From: Spirochaetales bacterium
GTDB taxonomy: Bacteria > Spirochaetota > Spirochaetia > DSM-2461
NCBI GenBank assembly: GCA_028532905.1
Contig: JAQQAM010000016.1
Location: 1-64,000, forward strand
Length of the DNA stretch: 64,000 nucleotides
Direction: 5' to 3'
How positions within the stretch are numbered: position 1 is the first letter of the stretch; each line of letters opens with the position of its first letter. The notes under the pieces are model-generated. The model saw nothing but the letters and a program-made list of their open reading frames with translations, was not told the DNA's origin and made no database searches. A program made the position numbers and the translations under genes. Below, piece by piece: positions 1 through 9,734 of the stretch.

Positions 1-692
1 TCCACGGGAATCTGGGCACACTGATCTCCTCCCGGCCTGTAATCCTCTGCCGAACCGTTCAGGTCTCCGGCGATGAGAATATTTTCCACCCCTTCCTCCC
101 GGAGCTCCCTGATACGGCGGCACAACAGGGACGCAGAAAGAAGGCGCCCCTCCTCGGTAGCCATCTGCCCTCCGCCCCTGGACTTCCAGTGATTATTGAA
201 AACAGCAAGATCTCCTGAAGGAAGGGAAAAATGGATTTCCGCCAGAGGCCGGAGGGGCATGCCCCTGTAGTCTCCGGGAAAATGGACATGAACCAGATCC
301 GGCATAACCCGGGTCATGATTCCGCAGCCCACTGCCGAAGATGTATCCTTCCAGGCATCACAGAACTGATAATAACCGTCCAGGTACTCCTCATTGAGAA
401 TCTCAAGAATGTTTGTATTTTCCACTTCCTGAAGAAGGAGCAGATCCGGCAGTCCCCCATCCAGAGCCAGCAGAAGGGTCTGGATATTTTCCAGCCTGAT
501 TCTCATCTTCTGTTCATTCCAGTCCGACCTTTCCGGATCATATTCGGGATATTCGGTTCCGTCGGATACAGAGTCAAACAGGTTCTGAACATTCCAGCTC
601 AGTAAGGTCAGAGATTCTGCTTCCGGCTTATCCGGCATCAGGCAGGACAGGAGCCCAAAGGGGAAAATCAGAAAAAATAGAAACCGTCTCAT
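1..692 (-). CDS. Endonuclease/exonuclease/phosphatase family protein, lipoprotein-like signal (3' end truncated by window edge)
   Basis: Reverse-strand reading from ATG at 692: MRRFLFFLIFPFGLLSCLMPDKPEAESLTLLSWNVQNLFDSV...LLLQEVENTNIL...NNHWKSRGGG...ILIAGDLN; EEP motifs (SWNVQNLFD, QEVEN, NHWKS, GDLN). Missed by ORF track because it is open at the edge. Confidence 0.85.
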   Translation of the reverse strand, partial: MRRFLFFLIFPFGLLSCLMPDKPEAESLTLLSWNVQNLFDSVSDGTEYPEYDPERSDWNEQKMRIRLENIQTLLLALDGGLPDLLLLQEVENTNILEILNEEYLDGYYQFCDAWKDTSSAVGCGIMTRVMPDLVHVHFPGDYRGMPLRPLAEIHFSLPSGDLAVFNNHWKSRGGGQMATEEGRLLSASLLCRRIRELREEGVENILIAGDLNGSAEDYRPGGDQCAQIPV

Positions 693-744
693 TACATACC
701 TCTGCCTTTACCAGCAGCAGAATCGGGCTCCGAATTCAAATAAG

Positions 745-773
745 ACAAAAAAAACCGGCCTCTCCAGGCCGGT
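745..773 (-). terminator. Intrinsic terminator downstream of clpP
   Basis: Perfect stem ACCGGCCT-ctcc-AGGCCGGT (754-761/766-773) followed on the minus strand by a T-tract. Confidence 0.8.
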
Positions 774-796
774 ATGCAATCCTCTTCAGGAACAAT

Positions 797-1405
797 CTAC
801 TTTTTCTCGATCTTTTCCAGTTCATCCCTGGTGGAGATAATGGTGTTCACCAGTTTATACTCCAGAGCTTCGTCGGCGCTCATCCAGTAGTCTCTGTCCG
901 TATCTTCACTGACTTTCTTTTCATCCACACCGGTTTCTTCGGCAATCAGTTTATTGATCTTCACCCTCAGTTTCTCAAGTTCATTGGCATGAATCTCAAT
1001 CTCTGTGGCCACACCTCTGATACCGCTCAGGGGCTGATGAATCAGGTAGTGTGAATTGGGAAGGGCGATTCGTCTTTCAAGAGGAGCCGCCAGAAGGATA
1101 ATGGAACCGGCACTGGCCACAAGCCCCATACCGATTGTATAGACATCGGGTTTGATAAAACGGATCATATCATAAATGGCAAAACCGGCATCCGCATCTC
1201 CCCCGGGTGAATCGATGAAAACCTTGATGGGGTCATCCCCGTCAGCTTCCAGAAGAAGGAGCTGTTTGATCACTCTTTCTGCCAGTTCCTTGTTTATCTC
1301 TCCCGAGAGAAGGATCGTTCTGGTTTTAAGCATTTTCTGAGAGAGGGCATCCTGTTCAGCTTCGCCTTTCTGCTGTTTTTCCTCTTCCTCCAGACGTCTG
1401 ATCAT
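797..1405 (-). CDS. clpP: ATP-dependent Clp protease proteolytic subunit
   Basis: FIDSPGGDADAGFAIYDMIRFIKPDVYTIGMGLVASAGSIILLAAP, HYLIHQP; Ser/His/Asp catalytic residues present. Confidence 0.93.
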   Translation of the reverse strand: MIRRLEEEEKQQKGEAEQDALSQKMLKTRTILLSGEINKELAERVIKQLLLLEADGDDPIKVFIDSPGGDADAGFAIYDMIRFIKPDVYTIGMGLVASAGSIILLAAPLERRIALPNSHYLIHQPLSGIRGVATEIEIHANELEKLRVKINKLIAEETGVDEKKVSEDTDRDYWMSADEALEYKLVNTIISTRDELEKIEKK

Positions 1406-1515
1406 TGTATAGTCTCCTTAGTAGCTATGGGTAAAACAGGCCAAAAGCGGCCGGCCTTCAACAAAATATATTCAAAATGTCAGGAAAAGGCAATTTATCC
1501 AGAAAGGAAAGAGAC

Positions 1516-2388
1516 ATGAAATCAGCATTTGTTGCCATAATCGGCCGCCCTTCGGCGGGAAAATCGACCCTTCTCAACGCCCTGTGCCGGGAAAAGGTAT
1601 CCATAACCGCCGATGTTCCCCAGACAACCAGGAATAAAATCCGGGGGATCGTCACCGAAGAAGAGGGACAGCTGGTTTTCATTGACACCCCCGGCTACCA
1701 CCATTCGGACCGGAAATTCAACCAGTACCTCAAGGACGTGGTCTATTCCTCCCTGGAGGAAGCGGATATGGTTCTGTACGTTGTAGATGCCACCCGGCCG
1801 CCGGGAAGTGAGGAGAAGGAGATCATTGAACTCCTGAACAAACAGAAAGACAAACCCGTCCTTCTGGTCATCAACAAATCCGACCTGAAAGCCGGCTATA
1901 CCAATGAGATCCGGGGACTGCTGACAGTGAATGTCCACCCCGATGCCCTGATGGAGACCTCCGCACTGGAAGGGACCGGTGTGGATGCCCTGCGGGACCG
2001 TCTGATCGAACTGGCTCCCGAAGGGGAACTCATGTATCCCGAGGACTACTATACCGATCAGGAGCCTGAGTTCAGGATTGCCGAAATCATCAGGGAAAAA
2101 GCCATCAGCCAGACCAGTCAGGAAATTCCCCATGCCCTTTACGTGGAAGTGGCGGACACCGAAATGAAAGACAACGAACTGTGGGTCAGAGCTTTTATTA
2201 CGGTGGAGTCGGAATCCCAGGTGGGGATTGTTGTGGGAAAGGAAGGAAAGCGGATCAAATGGATACGCATCGCCTCCCTCAAGGAATTCAGAAAAATTTT
2301 CAGTTACAAGGTGCGCCTGGACCTGCGGGTCAAAGTGAATCCCCGGTGGAGACGGAAAGACTACCTTCTGAAAGGAATGTTGAAATAA
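1516..2388 (+). CDS. era: GTPase Era
   Basis: IIGRPSAGKSTLLNAL (G1), DTPGYH (G3), NKSD (G4), C-terminal KH-like VGKEGKRIKWI; ATG at 1516 preceded by purine-rich RBS (ORF may extend to 1477). Confidence 0.93.
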   Translation: MKSAFVAIIGRPSAGKSTLLNALCREKVSITADVPQTTRNKIRGIVTEEEGQLVFIDTPGYHHSDRKFNQYLKDVVYSSLEEADMVLYVVDATRPPGSEEKEIIELLNKQKDKPVLLVINKSDLKAGYTNEIRGLLTVNVHPDALMETSALEGTGVDALRDRLIELAPEGELMYPEDYYTDQEPEFRIAEIIREKAISQTSQEIPHALYVEVADTEMKDNELWVRAFITVESESQVGIVVGKEGKRIKWIRIASLKEFRKIFSYKVRLDLRVKVNPRWRRKDYLLKGMLK

Positions 2389-2425
2389 AGGGGTCTCCCC
2401 AGACGTACCCGCCCGCTTGAGCAGG

Positions 2426-3736
2426 TCAGTTTTGCAGCCTGTTCAGGGGAACGGATATTCTGAAAAGAACTCCGGGATCTTCACTGCGGATATACCGGAT
2501 GTCTCCTTCCAGCCGGAGGGTGATGATATTATAGACGATATGCATTCCCAAACCGGTTCCGCCGTTCTCTCTGGCTGTTGTGTAAAAAGGATCGAAGATT
2601 TTATCTGCCTGCTGATCAGTGAGTCCGCAGCCGTTATCACTGTAATCGAGGTGAACCCTGTCCCCTTCAGTGGTGACTGAGATGGAGACGATTCCCCCGC
2701 TTTTCCATCCTTTAAATCCATGAACCACAGAGTTGATGATCAGGTTGGTCAGAATCTGGGACCAGTCTCCCGGAACCGTAACGGTTCTGATCCCCCGGAG
2801 CCCGCCGATATTGACGATATGCCGTTTCCACTGGGGATAGAGGCTCTGCACCACCTCTTCCAGATAGCCCAGGAGTTCAATCTCCCGGGACTGTTCGCTA
2901 CTCTGATCCACGGAAACCTGTTTGAAGGATTTGATCAGTTCTCCCGCCCGTTCCAGATTGGTCTGGACCAGAGACGCGGACTGACTGATATAATCCAGAA
3001 AATCAATAAATTCCTCTTCTGTAAGATTTCCTTCTTTATGGGAGGCCTTCAAAGCATTCACTTTGGACACCAGGGCACTGGAAGCGGTGAGTCCGATTCC
3101 CAGGGGATTATTGATTTCATGGGCCACACCGGCAACCATCGTCCCCAGAACCGCCATCTTTTCGGATATGATCAGCTGATCCCGTGTATCCTTGAGAATG
3201 GCCATCTGCTCTTCAATGGAGGCGGTTCTCTCCTGCACCAGATCCTCCAGATGGTCATTGATCTCAATCAGCTTCTGTTCCGCCCTGATCCTGTGGCTCA
3301 CATCCCGTCCTATCACGACCCACAGGGATTTCTGGCTTATCTTTACGGGTCTTACATCCACCTCTCTGACAACAGACTCACCGTCTGCACCGGGAGTTTC
3401 GATGATCGGTTCGTTCCCTTCTGTATCTGAAGAACCCCTTTTCAGCTCTTCAAAACGGCCTTCCAGAAGATCATCCGCATTCATATCCAGCATTTCAGAC
3501 CGGCTTCGGGAGAAGACCAGCTCCGCCGCCTTGTTCAGATCCAGAATTGCTCCGTTCTCATCGGCAATAAGAATCATATCGGGGATCTCTTCGATCACCG
3601 CCCTGAAGCGGATCAGAGCGTCCCGGGACTGTTTCAGGGCAGGATAATAATTCTTGCTGTGACTCCCCTCACCCAGCCCGATAATCTGCTGTCTCAGGTC
3701 GTCCCAGTTTTTATCGTACTGTGAAGGTTTCTTCAT
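2426..3736 (-). CDS. Soluble PAS-domain sensor histidine kinase (ErcS-like), translationally overlapped with upstream ercA-like gene
   Basis: PAS (IPDMILIADENGAILDLNKAAELVF), H-box AGVAHEINNPLG, N box, GTGLGMHIVYNI; no TM segments; ATG at 3736 lies inside the upstream gene. Confidence 0.85.
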   Translation of the reverse strand: MKKPSQYDKNWDDLRQQIIGLGEGSHSKNYYPALKQSRDALIRFRAVIEEIPDMILIADENGAILDLNKAAELVFSRSRSEMLDMNADDLLEGRFEELKRGSSDTEGNEPIIETPGADGESVVREVDVRPVKISQKSLWVVIGRDVSHRIRAEQKLIEINDHLEDLVQERTASIEEQMAILKDTRDQLIISEKMAVLGTMVAGVAHEINNPLGIGLTASSALVSKVNALKASHKEGNLTEEEFIDFLDYISQSASLVQTNLERAGELIKSFKQVSVDQSSEQSREIELLGYLEEVVQSLYPQWKRHIVNIGGLRGIRTVTVPGDWSQILTNLIINSVVHGFKGWKSGGIVSISVTTEGDRVHLDYSDNGCGLTDQQADKIFDPFYTTARENGGTGLGMHIVYNIITLRLEGDIRYIRSEDPGVLFRISVPLNRLQN

Positions 3737-4862
3737 ACAGAGAAACAATCTCCTTCAGTTCCGGTTCCCGGGGGTTGGTCACAATACAGGCATCTTTCAG
3801 GGACATCTGTGCCAGAGTCCGGCATTCGGGAGAGGAGAGTTTGAATTTCCCCAGCTCCTCCCGGACGCCGCTTCCCTCTACAAGAATGGCCAGTGCCTCT
3901 ACCAGAGACTCCTTACCGTGAATATCGTCACAGGAGCCCCGGAGTGCTTTGGTAATCCGGTCATACCGTTCGGGACAGGCATCATAATTATAGGAGCACA
4001 CATTCTGCAGAAGGAGTCCGTTGCAGATGCCATGGGGAAAGTCCTTGAGTCCACCCAGAACATGGGCCATGGCGTGCACCAGCCCCAGACTGGCATTGGA
4101 AAAAGCCAGTCCCGCTTCCAGGGACGCCTGCATCATATAGGCCTGAAGAGTCCGGTCCTCCCTGTGGCTCAGAGCGGGAATAAGATGTTCCCCCACCAGT
4201 TCGATTGCCCCCAGGGCATGGCGGTCTGTCATAAAGGAGTGGGCCTGTGAGACATAGGCTTCTATGGAATGGGTCAGAGTATCCAGACAGACCGCAGCCA
4301 TCAGTTCATGGCTCATGGTTTCCAGGGTATCCGGATCGATGAGAGCAATATCGGGAACAACCGATTTTGAGATAATGGCGATTTTCCGGTGTCCCTTTGT
4401 ATCGGTGATAATAGCAAACTGGCTGACATCGGCAGAGCTGCCGCAGGTTGTGGGAATGCAGATCAGGGGAGGGATGGGTTCAGGTATGGCATCCACTCCC
4501 TCGTAGTCAAGGATATGACCGCCGTTGGCCGCAACAATTCCGATTCCCTTGGCGGCATCCAGCACGGAGCCACCTCCCACAGCGAGTATCACATCACAAT
4601 TCTGCTCTTCATAAAAAGCAGAGCCCTCCATGACCTGTGTATCTCTGGGATTGGGAAGGATGGCATCGTAGAGTTCATAGGAAATATCCCGTTCTTCCAG
4701 AGAAGCCTGAACAGCTGCCGTCCATCCGGCGTCCCGGACCCCCGGGTCGGTAACAAGAAGGACTTTGGAAGCCCCCATGTGCTCTGCATAGCGTCCGGCT
4801 AGAGAAACAGCCCCAGATCCGAAAACGAATTCGGGGCACAGAAATTTTCTCATTTCATTCAT
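3711..4862 (-). CDS. ercA: Iron-containing alcohol dehydrogenase, ErcA-like
   Basis: VGGGSVLDAAKGI, IPTTCGSSADVSQFAIITD, metal ligands in CLDTLTHSIEAY and LVHAMAHVLGGLKDFPHG; followed directly by a histidine kinase gene. Confidence 0.8.
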   Translation of the reverse strand: MNEMRKFLCPEFVFGSGAVSLAGRYAEHMGASKVLLVTDPGVRDAGWTAAVQASLEERDISYELYDAILPNPRDTQVMEGSAFYEEQNCDVILAVGGGSVLDAAKGIGIVAANGGHILDYEGVDAIPEPIPPLICIPTTCGSSADVSQFAIITDTKGHRKIAIISKSVVPDIALIDPDTLETMSHELMAAVCLDTLTHSIEAYVSQAHSFMTDRHALGAIELVGEHLIPALSHREDRTLQAYMMQASLEAGLAFSNASLGLVHAMAHVLGGLKDFPHGICNGLLLQNVCSYNYDACPERYDRITKALRGSCDDIHGKESLVEALAILVEGSGVREELGKFKLSSPECRTLAQMSLKDACIVTNPREPELKEIVSLYEETFTVR

Positions 4863-4917
4863 AAAGATGTATCCCCTCTAACTATTCTAAAAGGAAGAGG
4901 GGATAAAGAGCAAAGGA

Positions 4918-6507
4918 TTAATACAGTTTCAGCAGATTAACGACTTTTTCCCGGCCCAGGGTATACAGAAAACTGATCAGCCGGGGACCCTTTTCTTTGG
5001 AGATAAGAGCCTGGTAGACGGCGGTGAAAAAATCGGCAGATTCCAACTCCAGTTCTTTCATCATATCGTATACAAGGGTACCGAATTCTTTCTCGTCCAT
5101 GGTGTCGATGTTTTCATCCACAATAACAGCCAGACGTTTTACGGCTTCTCTGTTTTTGTCATCCAGCTCAACAGGACCGTCTTCAACGGTTCTCAGGGCG
5201 TAGCGGAAATCCTCAGGAGCGAATTCTTTTACCCAGTTCCAGGCGCAGGCACAGCGCTGTCTGAAGCGTTCTTCCTGTTCGGGAGTCAGATCATCCAGAG
5301 AGGCGACGACCGCATCCACATCTCCCGAATGAACCTGCAGGAGGTTGCACAGGTGTCTGATCTGCATCTGGTAGGGCATGGTTTCAGGAACGTCTCCCAC
5401 CTGGGACAGCTCATAAATACGGGCCTGTTTCTCCCATTTCTTGAGAGCCTTGGGGCTGTCGGGCTTATTGAAGTACGTCCGTTCGCACTTATCGTAGTCT
5501 TCGTAGATTTTCAGAACATCCAGGTCAAAGCTGATGGCAAACTCCGTATTGGGTCTGGTTCCGGCAAACATATAGCGGATGACCTCTGGCTGGTAGACCT
5601 CAAGGACATCCTGGAGTGAGATAACCTCTCCTGTGGATGAGGAGATCTTTCCTCCCCGTCCCTTGATCCTGATAAAATCATACTGGAAAGTTACAGGAGG
5701 TTCATGACCGTACACTTCCTTGCCGGTCTTTTTGGCTGTATCGAAGGAGCCGCCCTCGGAATGGTGGTCTTTTCCCGCGGGCTCGAAGTCCACATCCTCT
5801 TCCTTCCATCTCATGGGCCAGTCAATTCGCCAGGGGAGTTTGACCGCAGATGTTTTACGCAGATCCACAGTTTCGCTATGGCCGCATTCACATTCGAAGC
5901 TGACACCGTAATCTCCGTCCCATCCTGTTACTTTGGTTGTGTCTCTGTCACAGGATGTACAGAAAACGGAAACGGGCATCCACTCGGCGGGGAGGTCGCT
6001 GGTCCGGCTCTCATTGAGCTGACGCCGGATATCATCCTGATGTACCAGGGCTTTTTTGATCCCTTCGGCATACTCGGAGTTCCGGTAGCGTTTGGCCTGA
6101 TAGATATATTCGGGGAAAACGCCCACCTGGGGCAGAAGTTTTTCCAGTGCTTTCTCATTGGATTCAGCATAACTTTCGGCATCTCCCAAAACATCGGGAA
6201 CAATGACGATAGGCTTTCTGAGGTATGTTTCCAGCAGTTCCTGCTGAGGCATGTTTTTAGGTACTTTCCTGAAGACATCGTAGTCATCCCAGGAGTAGAT
6301 GAAACGAACCTTCTGTCCTTTGTCCCTGAGGGCGCGGACAACAAGCTCCACAGAGATGATCTCTCTGAAATTTCCTATATGAACAGTTCCGGAGGGGGTA
6401 ATTCCCGAAGCACAGGTATAATGCTCCTTGTCCCCTCTTTCCCGGATAATTTTATCGGCGGTAATATCCGCCCAGTGGGTCGATTTTGGTTTGCTATTAT
6501 CACTCAT
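4918..6507 (-). CDS. lysS: Lysyl-tRNA synthetase, class I
   Basis: ASGITPSGTVHIGNFREI (HIGH-like), IRIKGRGGKISSSTGEVISL (KMSKS-like); class I LysRS as in spirochaetes/archaea. Confidence 0.93.
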   Translation of the reverse strand: MSDNSKPKSTHWADITADKIIRERGDKEHYTCASGITPSGTVHIGNFREIISVELVVRALRDKGQKVRFIYSWDDYDVFRKVPKNMPQQELLETYLRKPIVIVPDVLGDAESYAESNEKALEKLLPQVGVFPEYIYQAKRYRNSEYAEGIKKALVHQDDIRRQLNESRTSDLPAEWMPVSVFCTSCDRDTTKVTGWDGDYGVSFECECGHSETVDLRKTSAVKLPWRIDWPMRWKEEDVDFEPAGKDHHSEGGSFDTAKKTGKEVYGHEPPVTFQYDFIRIKGRGGKISSSTGEVISLQDVLEVYQPEVIRYMFAGTRPNTEFAISFDLDVLKIYEDYDKCERTYFNKPDSPKALKKWEKQARIYELSQVGDVPETMPYQMQIRHLCNLLQVHSGDVDAVVASLDDLTPEQEERFRQRCACAWNWVKEFAPEDFRYALRTVEDGPVELDDKNREAVKRLAVIVDENIDTMDEKEFGTLVYDMMKELELESADFFTAVYQALISKEKGPRLISFLYTLGREKVVNLLKLY

Positions 6508-6625
6508 GGCAAGGAATTATACAGATGCATCCCGCCAATGACAACAGAGGATGCCCTTCCAAAAGCTTAAAAGGACATCCTCATCTGATATTTTTTAGAC
6601 TTTTTTAATCAAAGCCCTGTTTTCA

Positions 6626-7168
6626 TCAGGCATCACTGCCGTCGAAACGTCCGCCCTGAGGGCCTCTGCCGCCTTTTCCGCCGCGGCTTCTTCCGCCCAT
6701 ACGGTCAAATGCCAGGTCCAGCTCTTCCCCGTCAATTTCGGCCGTCAGAACTCTGATAAATGTGGACTCGGTCTCATTACCCCATCTGTCAGTGGGCATA
6801 TCATAACCGGTTACCGCTACAGACTCGCCCCCTTCCAGTTCAAGATCTGCCATTGCAAAAGGGGGAACCATGAGAAACACTTTTCCGCTGTCTGTGTTCA
6901 GATAGGGAAGTGTTCCTTCTTCCAGAACCAGAGTTCCTTCGGCGCTGATCTGTTCAGGTTCAATCCAGTTGCCGTCTTCATCATCGCACTCTTCCATAAA
7001 AGGACCTCTGGGACCGTCCCAGTCGCCCCGGGCCATATCCCGACCCTGAGCAGGCCGTCCGCCGCCTCTTCCGTAATATTCCTGAGTCTCCTCATCCTTA
7101 TTTCCATTGGCGAAGAGAGCCGCCGTGCTCATAAGAACCAGTGCTGTTACTGCTAATGTCTTTTTCAT
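6626..7168 (-). CDS. Hypothetical exported protein with Arg/Gly-rich segments
   Basis: MKKTLAVTALVLMSTAALFANGNKDEE signal peptide; RGGGRPAQGRD near N-terminus and GGRSRGGKGGRGPQGGRF at C-terminus; ORF track start at 7351 is probably too far upstream. Confidence 0.7.
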   Translation of the reverse strand: MKKTLAVTALVLMSTAALFANGNKDEETQEYYGRGGGRPAQGRDMARGDWDGPRGPFMEECDDEDGNWIEPEQISAEGTLVLEEGTLPYLNTDSGKVFLMVPPFAMADLELEGGESVAVTGYDMPTDRWGNETESTFIRVLTAEIDGEELDLAFDRMGGRSRGGKGGRGPQGGRFDGSDA

Positions 7169-7316
7169 AAATAACCTCCGCGTTATTATTTTCAAACTTG
7201 ATGATTTGAAAGATAATTGGCAGATATAAACAAAATATGAACGGGCTATGCAAAGAGTCTGAATGAAGTACAGGGAAAAACTGAAGCCCCCGGGACTCTC
7301 TGCCGATAGTGTGAGC

Positions 7317-7901
7317 ATGAATAAAAATCTCATTCTCATAATAATGGTCATATTTGTCTGCGTCTCGGGACTGCAGGCCTATGAAGAAGAGGGCATAGCC
7401 TCCTGGTACGGGGGTAAATTCCACGGCCGGCTGACCGCCAACGGTGAAACATTCAATACCCATGAGCTGACTGCCGCCCACAAGCAGCTCCCTTTCAATT
7501 CAATAGTAAAAGTGACAAACCTGACAAATGGAAAAACAGTGGTTGTCCGCATTAATGACAGAGGACCATTTATCGATGGCAGGAATATTGATCTTTCCTA
7601 TGCGGCCGCGGTTGAACTGGATATGATAAAAAGCGGTACGGCACCGGTTCGTCTTGTTGTGGAAGATATGGAAACCCTGCAGATCCGTTTCTCCATTCAG
7701 GTGGGAGCCTACAGGAATCTGGAGAATGCAACAGCCATGAAACGGAAACTGGAGGCCAACGGCTTTTCTCCCAAGGCCAGCCTGAACAGTAAGGGAATCA
7801 CCAGAATCTACCTGGCGGATATCCCGGAAGAGGAGACCATGGTCTATGCTGAACGCCTGAGCAACATGGGCATAACCAACATCCTGATAAAACAGAACTG
7901 A
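7317..7901 (+). CDS. RlpA-like septal ring lytic transglycosylase with SPOR-like C-terminus
   Basis: [60 protein letters not shown] is the RlpA double-psi barrel signature; C-terminal [14 protein letters not shown] resembles SPOR. Confidence 0.9.
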   Translation: MNKNLILIIMVIFVCVSGLQAYEEEGIASWYGGKFHGRLTANGETFNTHELTAAHKQLPFNSIVKVTNLTNGKTVVVRINDRGPFIDGRNIDLSYAAAVELDMIKSGTAPVRLVVEDMETLQIRFSIQVGAYRNLENATAMKRKLEANGFSPKASLNSKGITRIYLADIPEEETMVYAERLSNMGITNILIKQN

Positions 7902-8566
7902 TGCGCCTTCCTTTCCCATTCCCTGCCGGACTCTTCAGAACAGCCCTTCTGAGTCTGCTACTGTTTTCTCTCCTTCTGCCCCTTGCTGCCCAGGGAAGGG
8001 AGGATAATGAAATATCTTTGCCCTGGTTCGGTCAGCTTGAAGAAAACTGGGGCAGCTCCTCCCTGGGTGACAGCCCGGTCATAGACATTGCTCACGGCGG
8101 CTGTGCCCTGGTCTCCACGGCCATGGTTTTAAAGCATTACGGTGTTAAGACTGATCCTCTGAAACTGAACAAGTGGCTTCTGAAAAACGGCGGCTTTGAT
8201 AAGGGCTGGGATGATGATACAGGGGAGTATCTGGGACTGGTTCGAATTATATGGGACATAGTAGCCTCGGGCCACAGTGAAATAGGAGTCTACAGACGCT
8301 ATGACTTCACCGCCCTTCCGGCCGACCTGTACCTGATCAGAGGCTACCTGGACGGAGGGATTCCCGTAATTGCCGAAGTGCTGCGTCCCGGAAACATACC
8401 CCACTTTGTCGTTCTCACCGGTTACGAGGGGGATGATTTTCTCATAAGAGATCCCCTGGATGAAACCACACGCCTTCTCAGTGAGTCCTACAGAATTGCC
8501 GACCGTCACGGCAGCGGCGCCGCCAGAAATATCTTCGGTGTCAGGATATTTGTTCCGGCTGAGTAA
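7901..8566 (+). CDS. C39-family peptidase-like exported protein
   Basis: Signal peptide; AHGGCALVSTAMVLKHYGVKTDPLKLNKWL, PVIAEVLRPGNIPHFVVLTGYEGDDFLIRDPL (Cys/His/Asp layout of peptidase_C39_2). Confidence 0.8.
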   Translation: MRLPFPFPAGLFRTALLSLLLFSLLLPLAAQGREDNEISLPWFGQLEENWGSSSLGDSPVIDIAHGGCALVSTAMVLKHYGVKTDPLKLNKWLLKNGGFDKGWDDDTGEYLGLVRIIWDIVASGHSEIGVYRRYDFTALPADLYLIRGYLDGGIPVIAEVLRPGNIPHFVVLTGYEGDDFLIRDPLDETTRLLSESYRIADRHGSGAARNIFGVRIFVPAE

Positions 8567-9734
8567 GGAGGCGGGGACCAAAAAACCGGATTCCCAGCAG
8601 CCCTAAAGGCGCAGTGAACAGAATAGCCAATACTGCCAGAGCCAGTATCAGTTCTCCTTCAGCCACTCCTGCGGCCAGAGGAACAGAGCCCATGGCGGCC
8701 TGTACAGTGGCTTTGGGCAGATAGGCGATAATACAGAACAGCCGCTCCTTCTGATTGAGGCCGCTGCCCAGAGTAGCCAGCCATACCCCCGCCGAACGGA
8801 ACAGCAGCCCGCCGCTGATAATGAGAATCCCTGTAAGCCCCGCATTCCAGGCCACCTGCAGATCCACCGACAGACCGATCAGAACAAAAAGAATGATTTC
8901 CGCAAAGATCCAGATTTTCTTCAGTTTGGCTGCCAGCTCATGAGCCACATGCTCCACCCGTTCAAGCAGGATAAATCCTGTGGTCATCACACCCAGAAGG
9001 GCCGCTGTATGCACAGATTCTCCGATATCCACAAGGAGGATGGACAATCCCAGCAGAAGAAGAATCTTCTCGGTGGCCCGGACCCGCTCATGGTATTTTC
9101 TGAAATACCAGGTCAAAGCAAATCCAACGGCGATGCCCGGCAGAATACCCCCCAATATGGAGAAGGGAATATTCAGAACTGCCCGACCCACCTGAACATC
9201 CGCCCCGGTGGACAGCCCCAGAAAGATGGAAAACAGGGTGATGGCAAACACGTCATCCAGAGAGGCTCCCGCCAGGACCAGTGTGGGAACCTCCTTGTCC
9301 TGCCCCAGACCGCTTTCCTGAAAATTCAGCATGGAAGGAACCACAACAGCAGGAGAGACCGCCGCCAGAATAAAACTGCATGTTCCCGCTACGGTCCAGG
9401 AGAAGCCCAGAATAAAACGGAGCAGCACCATCAGGGCAGCCCCTTCCAGAATACAAGGCAGAAAAGACATGAGCAGCGCCGTCCGGCCGACTCTTTTCAA
9501 GGTTGAAGGGCTGATCCCCAGGCCGGCTCTCAGAAGAATAACAATGAGAGCCATGGACTTCAGAAAGGGGCTCAGCTCATTCAGGGATGAGGGAGTGTTC
9601 CCTCCTGAGAAAATGCCTAAGAGGATCCCCCAGATAATCATACCCAGAACATTGGGAAGTCCGATTTTCTTGAAGATTCTGGAAAAGATCCAGCCTCCAA
9701 TAAGAGTCAGGACAATCAGCAGATTCAGACTCAT
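8541..9734 (-). CDS. Cation:proton antiporter (CPA family)
   Basis: MSLNLLIVLTLIGGWIFSRIFKKIGLPNVLGMIIWGILLG, multiple TM segments, AGASLDDVFAITLFSIFLG. Confidence 0.85.
   Translation of the reverse strand: MSLNLLIVLTLIGGWIFSRIFKKIGLPNVLGMIIWGILLGIFSGGNTPSSLNELSPFLKSMALIVILLRAGLGISPSTLKRVGRTALLMSFLPCILEGAALMVLLRFILGFSWTVAGTCSFILAAVSPAVVVPSMLNFQESGLGQDKEVPTLVLAGASLDDVFAITLFSIFLGLSTGADVQVGRAVLNIPFSILGGILPGIAVGFALTWYFRKYHERVRATEKILLLLGLSILLVDIGESVHTAALLGVMTTGFILLERVEHVAHELAAKLKKIWIFAEIILFVLIGLSVDLQVAWNAGLTGILIISGGLLFRSAGVWLATLGSGLNQKERLFCIIAYLPKATVQAAMGSVPLAAGVAEGELILALAVLAILFTAPLGLLGIRFFGPRLLTQPEQIS

Noticed and set aside
5704-6570. 288-aa plus-strand ORF
   Set aside because: Antisense of the class I LysRS gene; composition typical of a shadow ORF.
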